DNA from: an uncultured Bacteroidales bacterium
Lineage (GTDB): Bacteria > Bacteroidota > Bacteroidia > Bacteroidales > Paludibacteraceae
Direction of reading: 5' to 3'
Assembly: GCA_937891975.1 (NCBI GenBank)
Contig: CALAUA010000020.1
Coordinates: 1 to 20,413, forward strand
DNA: 20,413 nucleotides
A program made the translations under genes and the position numbers. The notes beneath the pieces are model-generated. The model worked only from the letters and a program-made list of their open reading frames with translations, was not told where the DNA came from and made no database searches. Numbering within the stretch: the first letter of the stretch is position 1; the number at the start of each line of letters is the position of its first letter. Of this stretch, positions 1 to 8,482 are shown piece by piece.

Positions 1-2
1 CG

Positions 3-10
3 TATCTTTG
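3..10 (+). promoter_or_regulatory. Bacteroidota-type -7 promoter box for the TonB receptor/mutS operon
   Basis: TATCTTTG matches the Bacteroidota housekeeping sigma -7 consensus TAnnTTTG. It lies 32 nt before the first start codon, giving a predicted leader of about 25 nt. The -33 element would lie upstream of the window edge and cannot be checked. Confidence 0.7.
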
Positions 11-42
11 CAGGTTGAAATTGTCACTATAGTATTCTTTTA

Positions 43-2565
43 ATGAAACTAGTTAGATATACTATACCATATTGTATACATAAGTGTGCTGTCATACTTG
101 TGCTTTTGTCATTGAGTATTATCGTTTTGGGTAAAACACCTGAAGTTCGATTTTTTGGATATGTATTGGATTCTGACAACCGTGGTATAGAATTAGCAAA
201 CGTATTTGTAGAAGGTACCACAACAGGCACCACAACTAACCAAAATGGTTACTATGATTTGACTACAGAAATGGCAGATACTATAACAATAGTATATTCC
301 ATGATTGGCTATGAAACCATTCGCCAACAACTATATACACAAAACAAAGTATTGGGTGTAAATGTAATACTACCAACCAATGAAGAAATGCTCAACGAAG
401 TCACCGTGCGTGGTATCCAACGTCAAACGGGTACAATGGAACGGACTGATATAGGAATAGCACGGTTGATGCCAGATGCAACTGGTGGTGGCATTGAAAA
501 TTTATTGATTACTTTTGCTGGTGTAAGGCAAAACAACGAAATGAGTAGTCAGTACAACGTGCGCGGTGGTACCTATGATGAAAACTCAGTGTATGTCAAT
601 GGGTTGGAGGTTTATCGTCCGTTATTGATTAGAAGTGGACAGCAAGAAGGATTGAGTTTCGCTAATACGGATATGGTGGAGAGTGTGGATTTCTCGGCAG
701 GTGGTTTTGACGCCCAATATGGTGATAAAATGTCATCGGTGTTGGATATACGATATAAGCGACCTACTAAATTAGAATCACGCTTTAATGTGAGTTTACT
801 AGGCGCAAGCGCCTATGTAGGTTGGGGAGATAGTACACAGAGTTATATGCATGGAGTTCGCTACAAGACATCTAAATATATGTTGGGGGCTTTGGACACG
901 AAAGGTAATTACAAGCCAAACTTTGTAGATTATCAAACGCAGATGACATGGAAGGTGGGGAGGAAGGCTATGAGGCGATTAGGTGATGAGGCGTGGGAGA
1001 TACGGTTGATGGGTAATTTTTCACAAAATAGTTACACTTTTGATCCTGATTCTGCGGAAACCACCTCAGGTACGCTGCAAAATCCGCTAACAAAGACCAT
1101 TTATTTCGAAGGGCAAGAAAAGGACATGTTTCGTACAGCCTTTGCTGCGTTGAGCGCGTATGGGAAGGTGCATCCCGAAGTAAAAATAGGTTTTGATTTG
1201 AGTGGATTCTATACTCATGAACAAGAAACCTATGATATCCATAGCGAACTTATCTTGAGTAAACAAGACAAAGAAGGAGGGGAAGAATCCCCAGCGAATA
1301 ATCCCAATCAAGCAATAGCAGGTACGACCAATAATCAAGACATTATTGGTACAGCAGACTTCCACGAACATGCACGTAATAAGTTGCAAGCTAGTATGAT
1401 AACATTAGCCCATACGGGCGAGTGGAAACACGAACAGAATAGTTTGACTTGGGGTGTTAGTGGACAAGTAGAAATAGTAAATGACCAAATTAGTGAATGG
1501 GAATGGCGCGATTCATTGGGATATAGTTTGCCCAATGTAGCCAAGGAAATGGAATTATATTATGCCATGAAAGGTACAACCCACCTACTAAATGGACGTC
1601 TGCAAGCATATGCACAAAATACATACCGATGGAGTACAGAGCAGGGGAAAGTATTTTTAACAGCAGGTATGCGTATGAATTGGTGGAGTTTTACCAATGA
1701 AGTACTTCCCTCTCCTCGCGTAAGCATAGTATGGATGCCAGGTTGGAAACGGGACTTCACATTTCGAGCAGCCACGGGAATCTACTATCAAGCTCCTTTT
1801 TACAAGGAATTGCGCCAAACAATTCAAGATAAGAGTGGAGTGTACCGTGTGAACTTGAACGACAAATTGAAAGCTCAACGTTCGTATCAATTAGTATTGG
1901 GTGCGGATTATTACTTCCGCGCATGGGGGCGTCCGTTCAAGTTTACCGCCGAAGCATATGGTAAATATATAGATCGCATGGAGAGTTACACGGTGGACAA
2001 TGTGCGCGTGCGCTATTCAGGTCTCAATGATAGCGAAGGCTATACAATTGGTTTAGATTTGAAGTTGTTTGGCGAATTAGCACCAGGTGCCGATTCTTGG
2101 ATTAGCTTCTCCACTATGCGAAGCAGAATGCGATTTGTAGATGATGTCCACCAGTTGGGTTGGATACCCACTCCACAAGAACAACGATATAACTTGACAT
2201 TATACTTCCAAGACTATTTACCTCAGTTGCCACAATATAGATTACATTTGAAATTTATATGGAATGAAGGTTTGCCTTTTGGCTATCCTAGAAATGAGGC
2301 AATGCGCTATTTAGGACATATGGGCGATTATCGACGAATAGATATCGGTGCAAGTCGTACTTTCTCGGCAGCTACCGACCAATGGATGAAGAAGGCAAAA
2401 CATGTGGAAAGTTGGAGTGTTCAGTTTGATGTATTTAACTTGGTAGGTTGGAATAATATGAATAGTTATTATTGGGTAACAGCAGCAGATGGGCAACATT
2501 GGCCTACTCCCAATTATTTGACAGGTCGAATGTTCAACCTCAAAATAGATGTAAAACTTAAGTAA
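43..2565 (+). CDS. TonB-dependent outer-membrane receptor with carboxypeptidase-regulatory-like N-terminal domain
   Basis: This 840-residue protein is predicted to be an outer-membrane, TonB-energised importer; the substrate is unknown. Residues 1-30 form a hydrophobic export signal. Residues about 36-112 are a carboxypeptidase D regulatory-like beta-sandwich (GYVLDSDNRGIELANVFVEG, with the GTTTNQNGYYDL turn). Residues about 118-232 are the plug, with YNVRGGTYDENSVYVNGLEVY and the VDFSAGGFDAQYGDKMSSVLDI segment. The rest is a beta-barrel rich in aromatic alternating strands, ending in FNLKIDVKLK. It is shorter than SusC proteins (about 1000 aa) and no SusD partner follows, so a polysaccharide-utilisation role is not supported; iron, cofactor or peptide uptake are alternatives. 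The start was chosen because a -7 box sits 32 nt upstream. mutS begins 2 nt after its stop. Family is certain, substrate is not. Confidence 0.92.
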   Translation: MKLVRYTIPYCIHKCAVILVLLSLSIIVLGKTPEVRFFGYVLDSDNRGIELANVFVEGTTTGTTTNQNGYYDLTTEMADTITIVYSMIGYETIRQQLYTQNKVLGVNVILPTNEEMLNEVTVRGIQRQTGTMERTDIGIARLMPDATGGGIENLLITFAGVRQNNEMSSQYNVRGGTYDENSVYVNGLEVYRPLLIRSGQQEGLSFANTDMVESVDFSAGGFDAQYGDKMSSVLDIRYKRPTKLESRFNVSLLGASAYVGWGDSTQSYMHGVRYKTSKYMLGALDTKGNYKPNFVDYQTQMTWKVGRKAMRRLGDEAWEIRLMGNFSQNSYTFDPDSAETTSGTLQNPLTKTIYFEGQEKDMFRTAFAALSAYGKVHPEVKIGFDLSGFYTHEQETYDIHSELILSKQDKEGGEESPANNPNQAIAGTTNNQDIIGTADFHEHARNKLQASMITLAHTGEWKHEQNSLTWGVSGQVEIVNDQISEWEWRDSLGYSLPNVAKEMELYYAMKGTTHLLNGRLQAYAQNTYRWSTEQGKVFLTAGMRMNWWSFTNEVLPSPRVSIVWMPGWKRDFTFRAATGIYYQAPFYKELRQTIQDKSGVYRVNLNDKLKAQRSYQLVLGADYYFRAWGRPFKFTAEAYGKYIDRMESYTVDNVRVRYSGLNDSEGYTIGLDLKLFGELAPGADSWISFSTMRSRMRFVDDVHQLGWIPTPQEQRYNLTLYFQDYLPQLPQYRLHLKFIWNEGLPFGYPRNEAMRYLGHMGDYRRIDIGASRTFSAATDQWMKKAKHVESWSVQFDVFNLVGWNNMNSYYWVTAADGQHWPTPNYLTGRMFNLKIDVKLK

Positions 2566-2567
2566 TT

Positions 2568-5207
2568 ATGGCAAAGATAGATTCTACTGATACTCCGATG
2601 ATGAAGCAGTTTCGCGACATCAAAGCACAGTACCCCGATGCGGTATTGCTATTTCGTTGTGGCGACTTCTACGAGACCTATGCCGAAGATGCTGTGCGTG
2701 CGAGCAAGATACTCAATATCACGCTCACTCATCGCAGCAATGGCGCAAGTAAAGAAACGAAAGCATTGGAGATGGCTGGTTTCCCCTTCCATGCACTCGA
2801 CACTTATTTACCCAAATTAGTGCGTGCAGGTTTGCGCGTGGCTATTTGTGACCAGTTGGAAGACCCTAAACTAACTAAAAAATTAGTCAAACGCGGTGTA
2901 ACAGAGTTAGTGACACCAGGTGTAAGTTATTCGGATACTACTTTGCAACAAAAGGAGAACACCTGGCTGGCATGCGTAAACTTCGACAAACGTGAGGTGG
3001 GTGTTTCGTTCTTGGACATCTCTACGGGCGAGTTCCTCGTTGCACAAGGCACAAGCGATTATATTGATAAACTGTTGGTAAACTTTGCGCCTAAGGAGGT
3101 ATTGTATTTGCGAGGAAAGAAGCAAGTGTTTGAAGCGGCTTTTGGTAGCAAATACTTCACCTTTGAGTTGGACGACTGGATGATGACCCACGATGCGGCG
3201 ATGGATAGACTGACCAAGCAGTTTCAAGTGCAAAACTTGAAGGGCTTCGGCGTGGAGCAATTGCCTGAAGGAGTGATAGCAGCAGGTGCGATATTGCACT
3301 ATCTAGATGCCACACAACACTTGCAAAATGGTCATATTCAGCATCTTAGTCGCATTGAGGAGGATAAGTTTGTGTGGATGGACCGTTTCACGATTCGCAA
3401 CTTGGAGCTATTGAGCGGACAGCGCGAGAATAGCACTACGCTATATGATATCATTGACCGCACCACCACGCCTATGGGTGGACGATTGCTACACCGCTGG
3501 TTAGCATTCCCGCTAAAAGATGTACGTGCTATCCGCAATCGCCAAACGGTAGTGGAATATCTATTCCGTCATCCTGATGAGCGAGCGATTATTCGCGAGA
3601 ATCTAGAACGTATCATGGATATGGAACGTATTGTGGGCAAGATTTCTACAGGCAGGATTTCTCCTCGTGAAATGGTACAACTGAGTGTAGCACTCAACTG
3701 CATTGTTCCTATCAAACATATATGTGAAAAGGCGACCGATAATTCGTACTTGCGCCTCCTAGGTGAACAACTCAGTCTATGTAGAGAAATGTGTGAAAGA
3801 ATCCAACGCGAGATTACACCCGACCCACCCGCTGTACAAGGTCGTCCAAATACCATTGCACGTGGCGTAAATACCGAACTAGACGAGCTGCGCGACATAC
3901 AAGCACATGGTAAAGAGCGTCTTTTGCAAATACAACAACGCGAGATAGAGACTACGGGTATTCAGTCACTTAAGATAGGATACAACAATGTCTTCGGCTA
4001 CTATCTGGAGGTGCGCAACACCTACAAAGAGCAAGTACCAGAAACATGGATTCGCAAGCAGACTTTGGTCAATGCTGAGCGCTATATCACCCAAGAGCTC
4101 AAAGAGTATGAGGACAAGATCCTCAATGCCGAGGGACAAATTCAAATTATAGAGACACGCCTTTATACCGAACTGATGTTGGCGATGACCGAGTTTGTAC
4201 CACAAATGCAAATGGACGCCAACGTAATAGCGCAGATGGACTGCTTGATGGGCTTTGCACGTGTAGCAGTAGAGAATAGGTATGTGTGTCCAGCCATCAA
4301 CGATAGTCTGGTGATTGATATCCGTCAAGGTCGTCACCCTGTGATTGAAAAGCAATTGCCTATGGATGAGGAGTACGTGCCTAACGATGTGTTATTGGAC
4401 AACAATGGGCAGCAGATTATCATCATCACAGGTCCAAATATGGCGGGTAAGTCTGCCCTACTCCGTCAGACGGCGCTCATTGTGCTGATGGCACAGATGG
4501 GTAGTTTTGTGCCAGCAGAAAGTGCCAGTATAGGTGTAGTAGATAAGATTTTTACTCGTGTGGGAGCAAGTGACAATATATCTTTAGGTGAGAGTACTTT
4601 TATGGTAGAGATGAACGAGGCAGCAAGTATCTTGAACAACCTCAGCGAGCGTAGTCTGGTGCTTTTCGATGAACTCGGACGCGGTACGAGTACCTACGAC
4701 GGTATCAGCATCGCATGGGCAATTGTGGAGTATATCCACGAGCAAAAGGGACATGCAAAAACTCTATTTGCTACCCACTACCACGAGCTCAATGAGATGG
4801 AGGAGAGTTTCCAGCGCATACGCAACTATAATGTGTCGGTGCGTGAGGCAAACGGAAAGGTGATCTTCATGCGTAAATTGGTGCGCGGTGGCTCGGAGCA
4901 TAGTTTTGGTATTCATGTGGCAAAACTAGCAGGTATGCCGTCGTCGATTATTCAGCGTGCGAATCAGATATTGAAAGACTTAGAAAATGACCATAGCCAA
5001 TCGCCTATAGCCTCATCGCCTACTATCGGCAGTGGCAAGGCTTCAGTCAGCGCACCAAGCGGCATGCAATTGAGTTTCTTCCAACTAGATGACCCTGTAC
5101 TGGAGCAAATTAGAGATGAGGTAAAGACATTGGATATCAATAACTTGACGCCACTAGAGGCGCTGAACAAGCTCAGCGAAATCAAGAAACTCGTAAGAGG
5201 AAAATAA
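2568..5207 (+). CDS. mutS: DNA mismatch repair protein MutS
   Basis: MutS dimers recognise base mismatches and small loops, then use ATP to recruit MutL. At 879 residues it has full family length. Visible landmarks are the mismatch-wedge motif F34-Y35-E36 in GDFYE, the connector and lever/clamp regions (about 130-560), Walker A GPNMAGKS at 622-629, the NISLGESTFMVEMNEAA signature that follows, Walker B LVLFDE with D701-E702, and the FATHYHEL switch segment. A C-terminal region with MQLSFFQLDD precedes the helical dimer tail. No inactivating change is seen. The ATG lies 2 nt after the receptor stop, so the two are very probably co-transcribed and translationally coupled. mutL is not in the window. 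Confidence 0.98.
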   Translation: MAKIDSTDTPMMKQFRDIKAQYPDAVLLFRCGDFYETYAEDAVRASKILNITLTHRSNGASKETKALEMAGFPFHALDTYLPKLVRAGLRVAICDQLEDPKLTKKLVKRGVTELVTPGVSYSDTTLQQKENTWLACVNFDKREVGVSFLDISTGEFLVAQGTSDYIDKLLVNFAPKEVLYLRGKKQVFEAAFGSKYFTFELDDWMMTHDAAMDRLTKQFQVQNLKGFGVEQLPEGVIAAGAILHYLDATQHLQNGHIQHLSRIEEDKFVWMDRFTIRNLELLSGQRENSTTLYDIIDRTTTPMGGRLLHRWLAFPLKDVRAIRNRQTVVEYLFRHPDERAIIRENLERIMDMERIVGKISTGRISPREMVQLSVALNCIVPIKHICEKATDNSYLRLLGEQLSLCREMCERIQREITPDPPAVQGRPNTIARGVNTELDELRDIQAHGKERLLQIQQREIETTGIQSLKIGYNNVFGYYLEVRNTYKEQVPETWIRKQTLVNAERYITQELKEYEDKILNAEGQIQIIETRLYTELMLAMTEFVPQMQMDANVIAQMDCLMGFARVAVENRYVCPAINDSLVIDIRQGRHPVIEKQLPMDEEYVPNDVLLDNNGQQIIIITGPNMAGKSALLRQTALIVLMAQMGSFVPAESASIGVVDKIFTRVGASDNISLGESTFMVEMNEAASILNNLSERSLVLFDELGRGTSTYDGISIAWAIVEYIHEQKGHAKTLFATHYHELNEMEESFQRIRNYNVSVREANGKVIFMRKLVRGGSEHSFGIHVAKLAGMPSSIIQRANQILKDLENDHSQSPIASSPTIGSGKASVSAPSGMQLSFFQLDDPVLEQIRDEVKTLDINNLTPLEALNKLSEIKKLVRGK

Positions 5208-5235
5208 TATATTAACCACTTAAATTTTTACTACA

Positions 5236-5517
5236 ATGAGAAAAATCCTTATCGCCTGTGCCGTAGTTTTGGCAGGTATCTTAAGCAGTTGTAGCAACAC
5301 CAATTATTGCTACGAAATCACCCAAAAAACTTTGATGGGAGACAAATACATCATTACATCCACCACTTATTTTTGGGGTACTTCCAATGAATTGGATGCC
5401 TATCTTGATAGTAGGGAAGATTTCAGAGAAGCAATGGGTATGACAGAAGATAGCGTTATTGAAACTTACAAAAAAGTTAGAAAGAGCGAATCAGATTGTA
5501 CGTCTGGTCTCTTCTAA
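5236..5517 (+). CDS. Small lipoprotein of unknown function
   Basis: A 93-residue protein I do not recognise. The N-terminus MRKILIACAVVLAGILSSC is a classic lipoprotein signal, with lipobox LSSC and acylated Cys19. The residues after Cys19 (SNTN) contain no acidic surface-export signal, so a periplasm-facing anchor is more likely than surface display; this is inference. The mature part is about 75 residues and polar, with FWGTSNELDAYLDSREDFREAMGMTED in the middle. It has two more cysteines, C25 near the anchor and C88 near the end, which could form a disulfide. The gene starts 28 nt after mutS with no promoter box between them and ends in tandem stops (TAA TAG) just before a terminator, so it probably rides on the receptor/mutS transcript. 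Signal peptide, placement and codon use support it as real; function is unknown. Confidence 0.8.
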   Translation: MRKILIACAVVLAGILSSCSNTNYCYEITQKTLMGDKYIITSTTYFWGTSNELDAYLDSREDFREAMGMTEDSVIETYKKVRKSESDCTSGLF

Positions 5518-5531
5518 TAGAGGAAAATAAT

Positions 5532-5567
5532 AAAATAAGGACTATGCGACTGCATAGTCCTTATTTT
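5532..5567. terminator. Bidirectional rho-independent terminator between convergent operons
   Basis: A perfect 16-bp stem (left arm 5532-5547, right arm 5552-5567) has a 4-nt loop GACT and the core GGACTATGC/GCATAGTCC. A-rich and T-rich flanks serve as U-tracts on both strands. It lies 14 nt after the small lipoprotein stop and 9 nt from the stop of the opposing ABC transporter gene, so it can end both transcripts. Confidence 0.92.
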
Positions 5568-5576
5568 TAATTGGTA

Positions 5577-7415
5577 TTACTGTTGTTGCATTTCAATCAG
5601 TTTGCGATAGTAGCCATTGAGTGCATACAACTCGTCGTGTGTGCCTCGTTCGACGATTTGTCCCTCGTGCAACACACAAATAAGGTCGGCATTGCGGATA
5701 GTACTCAAGCGGTGAGCCACCACTAAGGTAGTACGATCTTTCATAAGGTTTTCAAGTGCCTCTTGTACTAGTTTCTCGGACTCAGTGTCCAAAGCAGAAG
5801 TAGCTTCATCCAAGATGAGGATAGGTGGATTCTTGAGAATAGCGCGAGCAATGGAAATGCGTTGGCGTTGTCCGCCACTCAGACGCGAACCACGGTCGCC
5901 AATAGTGGTTTGATATTGGTCAGGCGTAGCCATAATAAAGTCCTCTGCATTGGCAATACGCGCTGCTTGGCGCACCTCCTCCATAGTAGCAGACTCTACG
6001 CCAAAAGTAATGTTATTATAGAAAGTGTCATTGAAGAGAATCGCCTCTTGATTGACATTGCCCATGAGCGCACGCAAGTCAAAAGTCTTTACCTCACGAA
6101 TATCTACTCCATCAATGGTAATACGACCAGCAGTAGTATCATAGAAACGAGGCAATAAATCCGCCATCGTAGTCTTGCCACTACCCGACTGACCTACCAA
6201 AGCAATGGTTTGCCCCTTGTGAATATCTAAGTTGATATGCTGCAATACCGATCGATCAGTTTGATAGGAGAAGCAGACATCCTCATAGCGAATAACCGAC
6301 TGAAAATCTGATATTTGCTTTGGGTTTTTCGCATTGCGAATATTACTCTCAGTATTCAGTATCTTATCTATTCGCTCCAGCGACGCCATACCACGGCGAA
6401 TGCCATAAGTGGCTTTACTAAGGTCCTTGGCAGGATTGATGATAGAATAGAAAATAACCAGATAGTAAATGAATGTAGCCGCATCTATAGACGAATGGTC
6501 ACCCAATATGAGTGTACCACCAAACCATAACAGTATGGCAATGAGTGCCGTACCAAAGAACTCCGATACGGGGTGTGCCAGATAGTAGCGACGATTGATT
6601 CGGTTGAACGTAGCACGAGTGGCATTGATGAGCTGGATAAAACGAATAGTGAGTTTGCTTTCTGCATTAAAAGCCTTCACCACACGCAGGCCGCCCAATG
6701 TCTCATCAATTTGTGTGAGAATCTCAGCATTTTGCTCTTGTCCTTTTGTCGATGCCCGTTTGAGTGAACGTCCGATACGCCCAATCAAGAAACCAGCTAT
6801 AGGTAATAGTATGAGCACAAAGAGCGTGAGTTGCCAAGAGATAGTAAATAGTGTGATGAGATAGACAAGAATCATGATTGGGTCCTTGAAAAGCATATCC
6901 AATGTTGACATGATACTAGCTTCTACTTCGTTTACATCGTTGGTCATACGTGACATTACGTCACCTTTACGTTCTTCAGTAAAGAATCCAATCGGCAAAC
7001 TAACAACTTTCTTGTATAGGCGCGCACGTAGGTCGCGTAGCACACCTGTGCGTATTGGGACCATAAAATAGTTAGCAAGCCATGCAGTAAGACACTTAAA
7101 TCCTGTAAGTATAACCAGACATCCTCCTAATAGTAGCAATACATACTGCGCTCCACGGGTAGCAATCTGCGTTTCTAAAAAATAATATAGGTTATTTTTC
7201 AAAATATCCAACGTCTCCTGCATGGAAGTTGCGTCTGCCATAGGCATATATACAGCGTTTGACTCTGATAGGCCAAACAGTATTTGCAACACAGGAATGA
7301 TAGTAGCAAATGAGAATAACGACAATATCGTAGATAGGATATTGAAGAATAGGTTTGCAGCCACTTGCCAACGATATGGCGGGACGAAACGTTTTAATAG
7401 TGATAAAATATTCAT
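5577..7415 (-). CDS. msbA: MsbA-like ABC exporter (lipid flippase), fused permease-ATPase
   Basis: A 612-residue half-transporter expected to work as a homodimer in the inner membrane. Residues 1 to about 335 hold six membrane helices of the ABC exporter type I fold, with coupling-helix features such as FFTEERKGDVMSRMTNDVNEVE at 144-165. The nucleotide-binding domain follows: Walker A GQSGSGKTT 408-416, Q-loop near NVNQEAILF, signature LSGGQ 512-516, Walker B ILILDE 532-537, and switch His568 in VVAHRLST. All catalytic residues are present. The lipid A flippase assignment rests on overall type plus position 33 nt downstream of lpxK; msbA-lpxK adjacency is well established in other Gram-negatives. 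A general multidrug exporter is the alternative. It is the last gene of the minus-strand operon. Confidence 0.88.
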   Translation of the reverse strand: MNILSLLKRFVPPYRWQVAANLFFNILSTILSLFSFATIIPVLQILFGLSESNAVYMPMADATSMQETLDILKNNLYYFLETQIATRGAQYVLLLLGGCLVILTGFKCLTAWLANYFMVPIRTGVLRDLRARLYKKVVSLPIGFFTEERKGDVMSRMTNDVNEVEASIMSTLDMLFKDPIMILVYLITLFTISWQLTLFVLILLPIAGFLIGRIGRSLKRASTKGQEQNAEILTQIDETLGGLRVVKAFNAESKLTIRFIQLINATRATFNRINRRYYLAHPVSEFFGTALIAILLWFGGTLILGDHSSIDAATFIYYLVIFYSIINPAKDLSKATYGIRRGMASLERIDKILNTESNIRNAKNPKQISDFQSVIRYEDVCFSYQTDRSVLQHINLDIHKGQTIALVGQSGSGKTTMADLLPRFYDTTAGRITIDGVDIREVKTFDLRALMGNVNQEAILFNDTFYNNITFGVESATMEEVRQAARIANAEDFIMATPDQYQTTIGDRGSRLSGGQRQRISIARAILKNPPILILDEATSALDTESEKLVQEALENLMKDRTTLVVAHRLSTIRNADLICVLHEGQIVERGTHDELYALNGYYRKLIEMQQQ

Positions 7416-7448
7416 ATTATTAGGAGATTGCTTATGTAGGGCAAATAT

Positions 7449-8465
7449 TTATAGTTTCACACTGCGATTATTTTCGCTTACATATAATAGTATCTGCCTA
7501 TCAAACGCAGCTTGATCAATACCAAAATCCGTTTGAATAGATAATACTTTCAGTTTATCTGCCAGTGCTTCTATTAAACATGTTTGTTGCATGCGCATCA
7601 AATCCTTTTCAGTAGTAATCACATGCTGGTAGTTATCTGCTTTCGACAAGATTTCTTGAATATCTTGCTTCGTAAAATCGTGATGGTCAGCAAAGGCCAA
7701 TAATTCCGTATCTGGGAAATATTGTCGTAAATGCATTAACATAGGTTGAGGATTTGCCACTCCCGCTATGAGCAACGGTGTCGAAGAAAGTGACACATCT
7801 GCGTACCTGATTGATGAATAATATAGTTGCTGATATGAAGCAAGATGCAAACTATTGCTCACTATTCGTCGTTCTATAGGTTGCATTTCTTTTGGACACT
7901 TGGTAACTACCACTGCATTCGCTCTTGTACTTTCTGCAGGTAAATCACGTAATCTGCCATACGGCAACATATGGTCATCTACATATAGATTATCGTATGA
8001 TGTGAGCAGGATATAAAACCCTGCACGCAGTTTGCGATGTTGGTAAGCATCATCCAAGATGACACACTGCAAATTTGGATAAAGCATTTGCAATCGTTTA
8101 ATTCCATACACCCTATCTGCACATACAGCAACAGGTATATCGGGAAAATGCATATGAATTTGCATCGGTTCATCTCCTATTGTAGAGGCAGTATCTGTGG
8201 GAGTAGCCAAACGAAATCCCCGAGTCTTTCTGCCATACCCTCTTGATAATACCGCCACCTTGTATTGCGAAGATAACAAACGGATAATATATTCGGTCAT
8301 AGGTGTCTTGCCAGTACCTCCAACAGCGAGGTTACCAATGGCAATGGTAGGTACACTGACGGTATGAGACGGCAAGACATGATCATCATATAGCACATTG
8401 CGTAGCCACACAAAGAATGCATAAATCCACGATATGGGAGCTAATAGATACTTCAAGTTTCTCAA
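7449..8465 (-). CDS. lpxK: Tetraacyldisaccharide 4'-kinase LpxK
   Basis: LpxK phosphorylates the 4' position of the tetraacyl disaccharide 1-phosphate precursor to give lipid IVA, at the cytoplasmic face of the inner membrane. The 338-residue length fits the family. An N-terminal hydrophobic anchor (about residues 4-25) precedes the P-loop GNLAVGGTGKTP at 44-55, with S/T residues as expected. Further conserved segments are VLSRGYGRKTRGF, GDEPMQ, VCADRV, VILDDAYQHRKL and VTTEKDLMR. The start codon appears to be TTG at 8463-8465: the in-frame stretch back to a TAA at 8475-8477 contains only AAG, ATT and GCA, and the next internal Met lies beyond the P-loop. It starts 17 nt after sppA and is followed 33 nt later by msbA. 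Confidence 0.95.
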   Translation of the reverse strand: MRNLKYLLAPISWIYAFFVWLRNVLYDDHVLPSHTVSVPTIAIGNLAVGGTGKTPMTEYIIRLLSSQYKVAVLSRGYGRKTRGFRLATPTDTASTIGDEPMQIHMHFPDIPVAVCADRVYGIKRLQMLYPNLQCVILDDAYQHRKLRAGFYILLTSYDNLYVDDHMLPYGRLRDLPAESTRANAVVVTKCPKEMQPIERRIVSNSLHLASYQQLYYSSIRYADVSLSSTPLLIAGVANPQPMLMHLRQYFPDTELLAFADHHDFTKQDIQEILSKADNYQHVITTEKDLMRMQQTCLIEALADKLKVLSIQTDFGIDQAAFDRQILLYVSENNRSVKL

Positions 8466-8482
8466 TGCAATCTTTTAATTTA

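Noticed and set aside
43..2565. SusC-type polysaccharide transporter for the TonB receptor.
   Set aside because: The protein is about 150 residues shorter than usual for SusC, and it is followed by mutS rather than a SusD-like lipoprotein gene.
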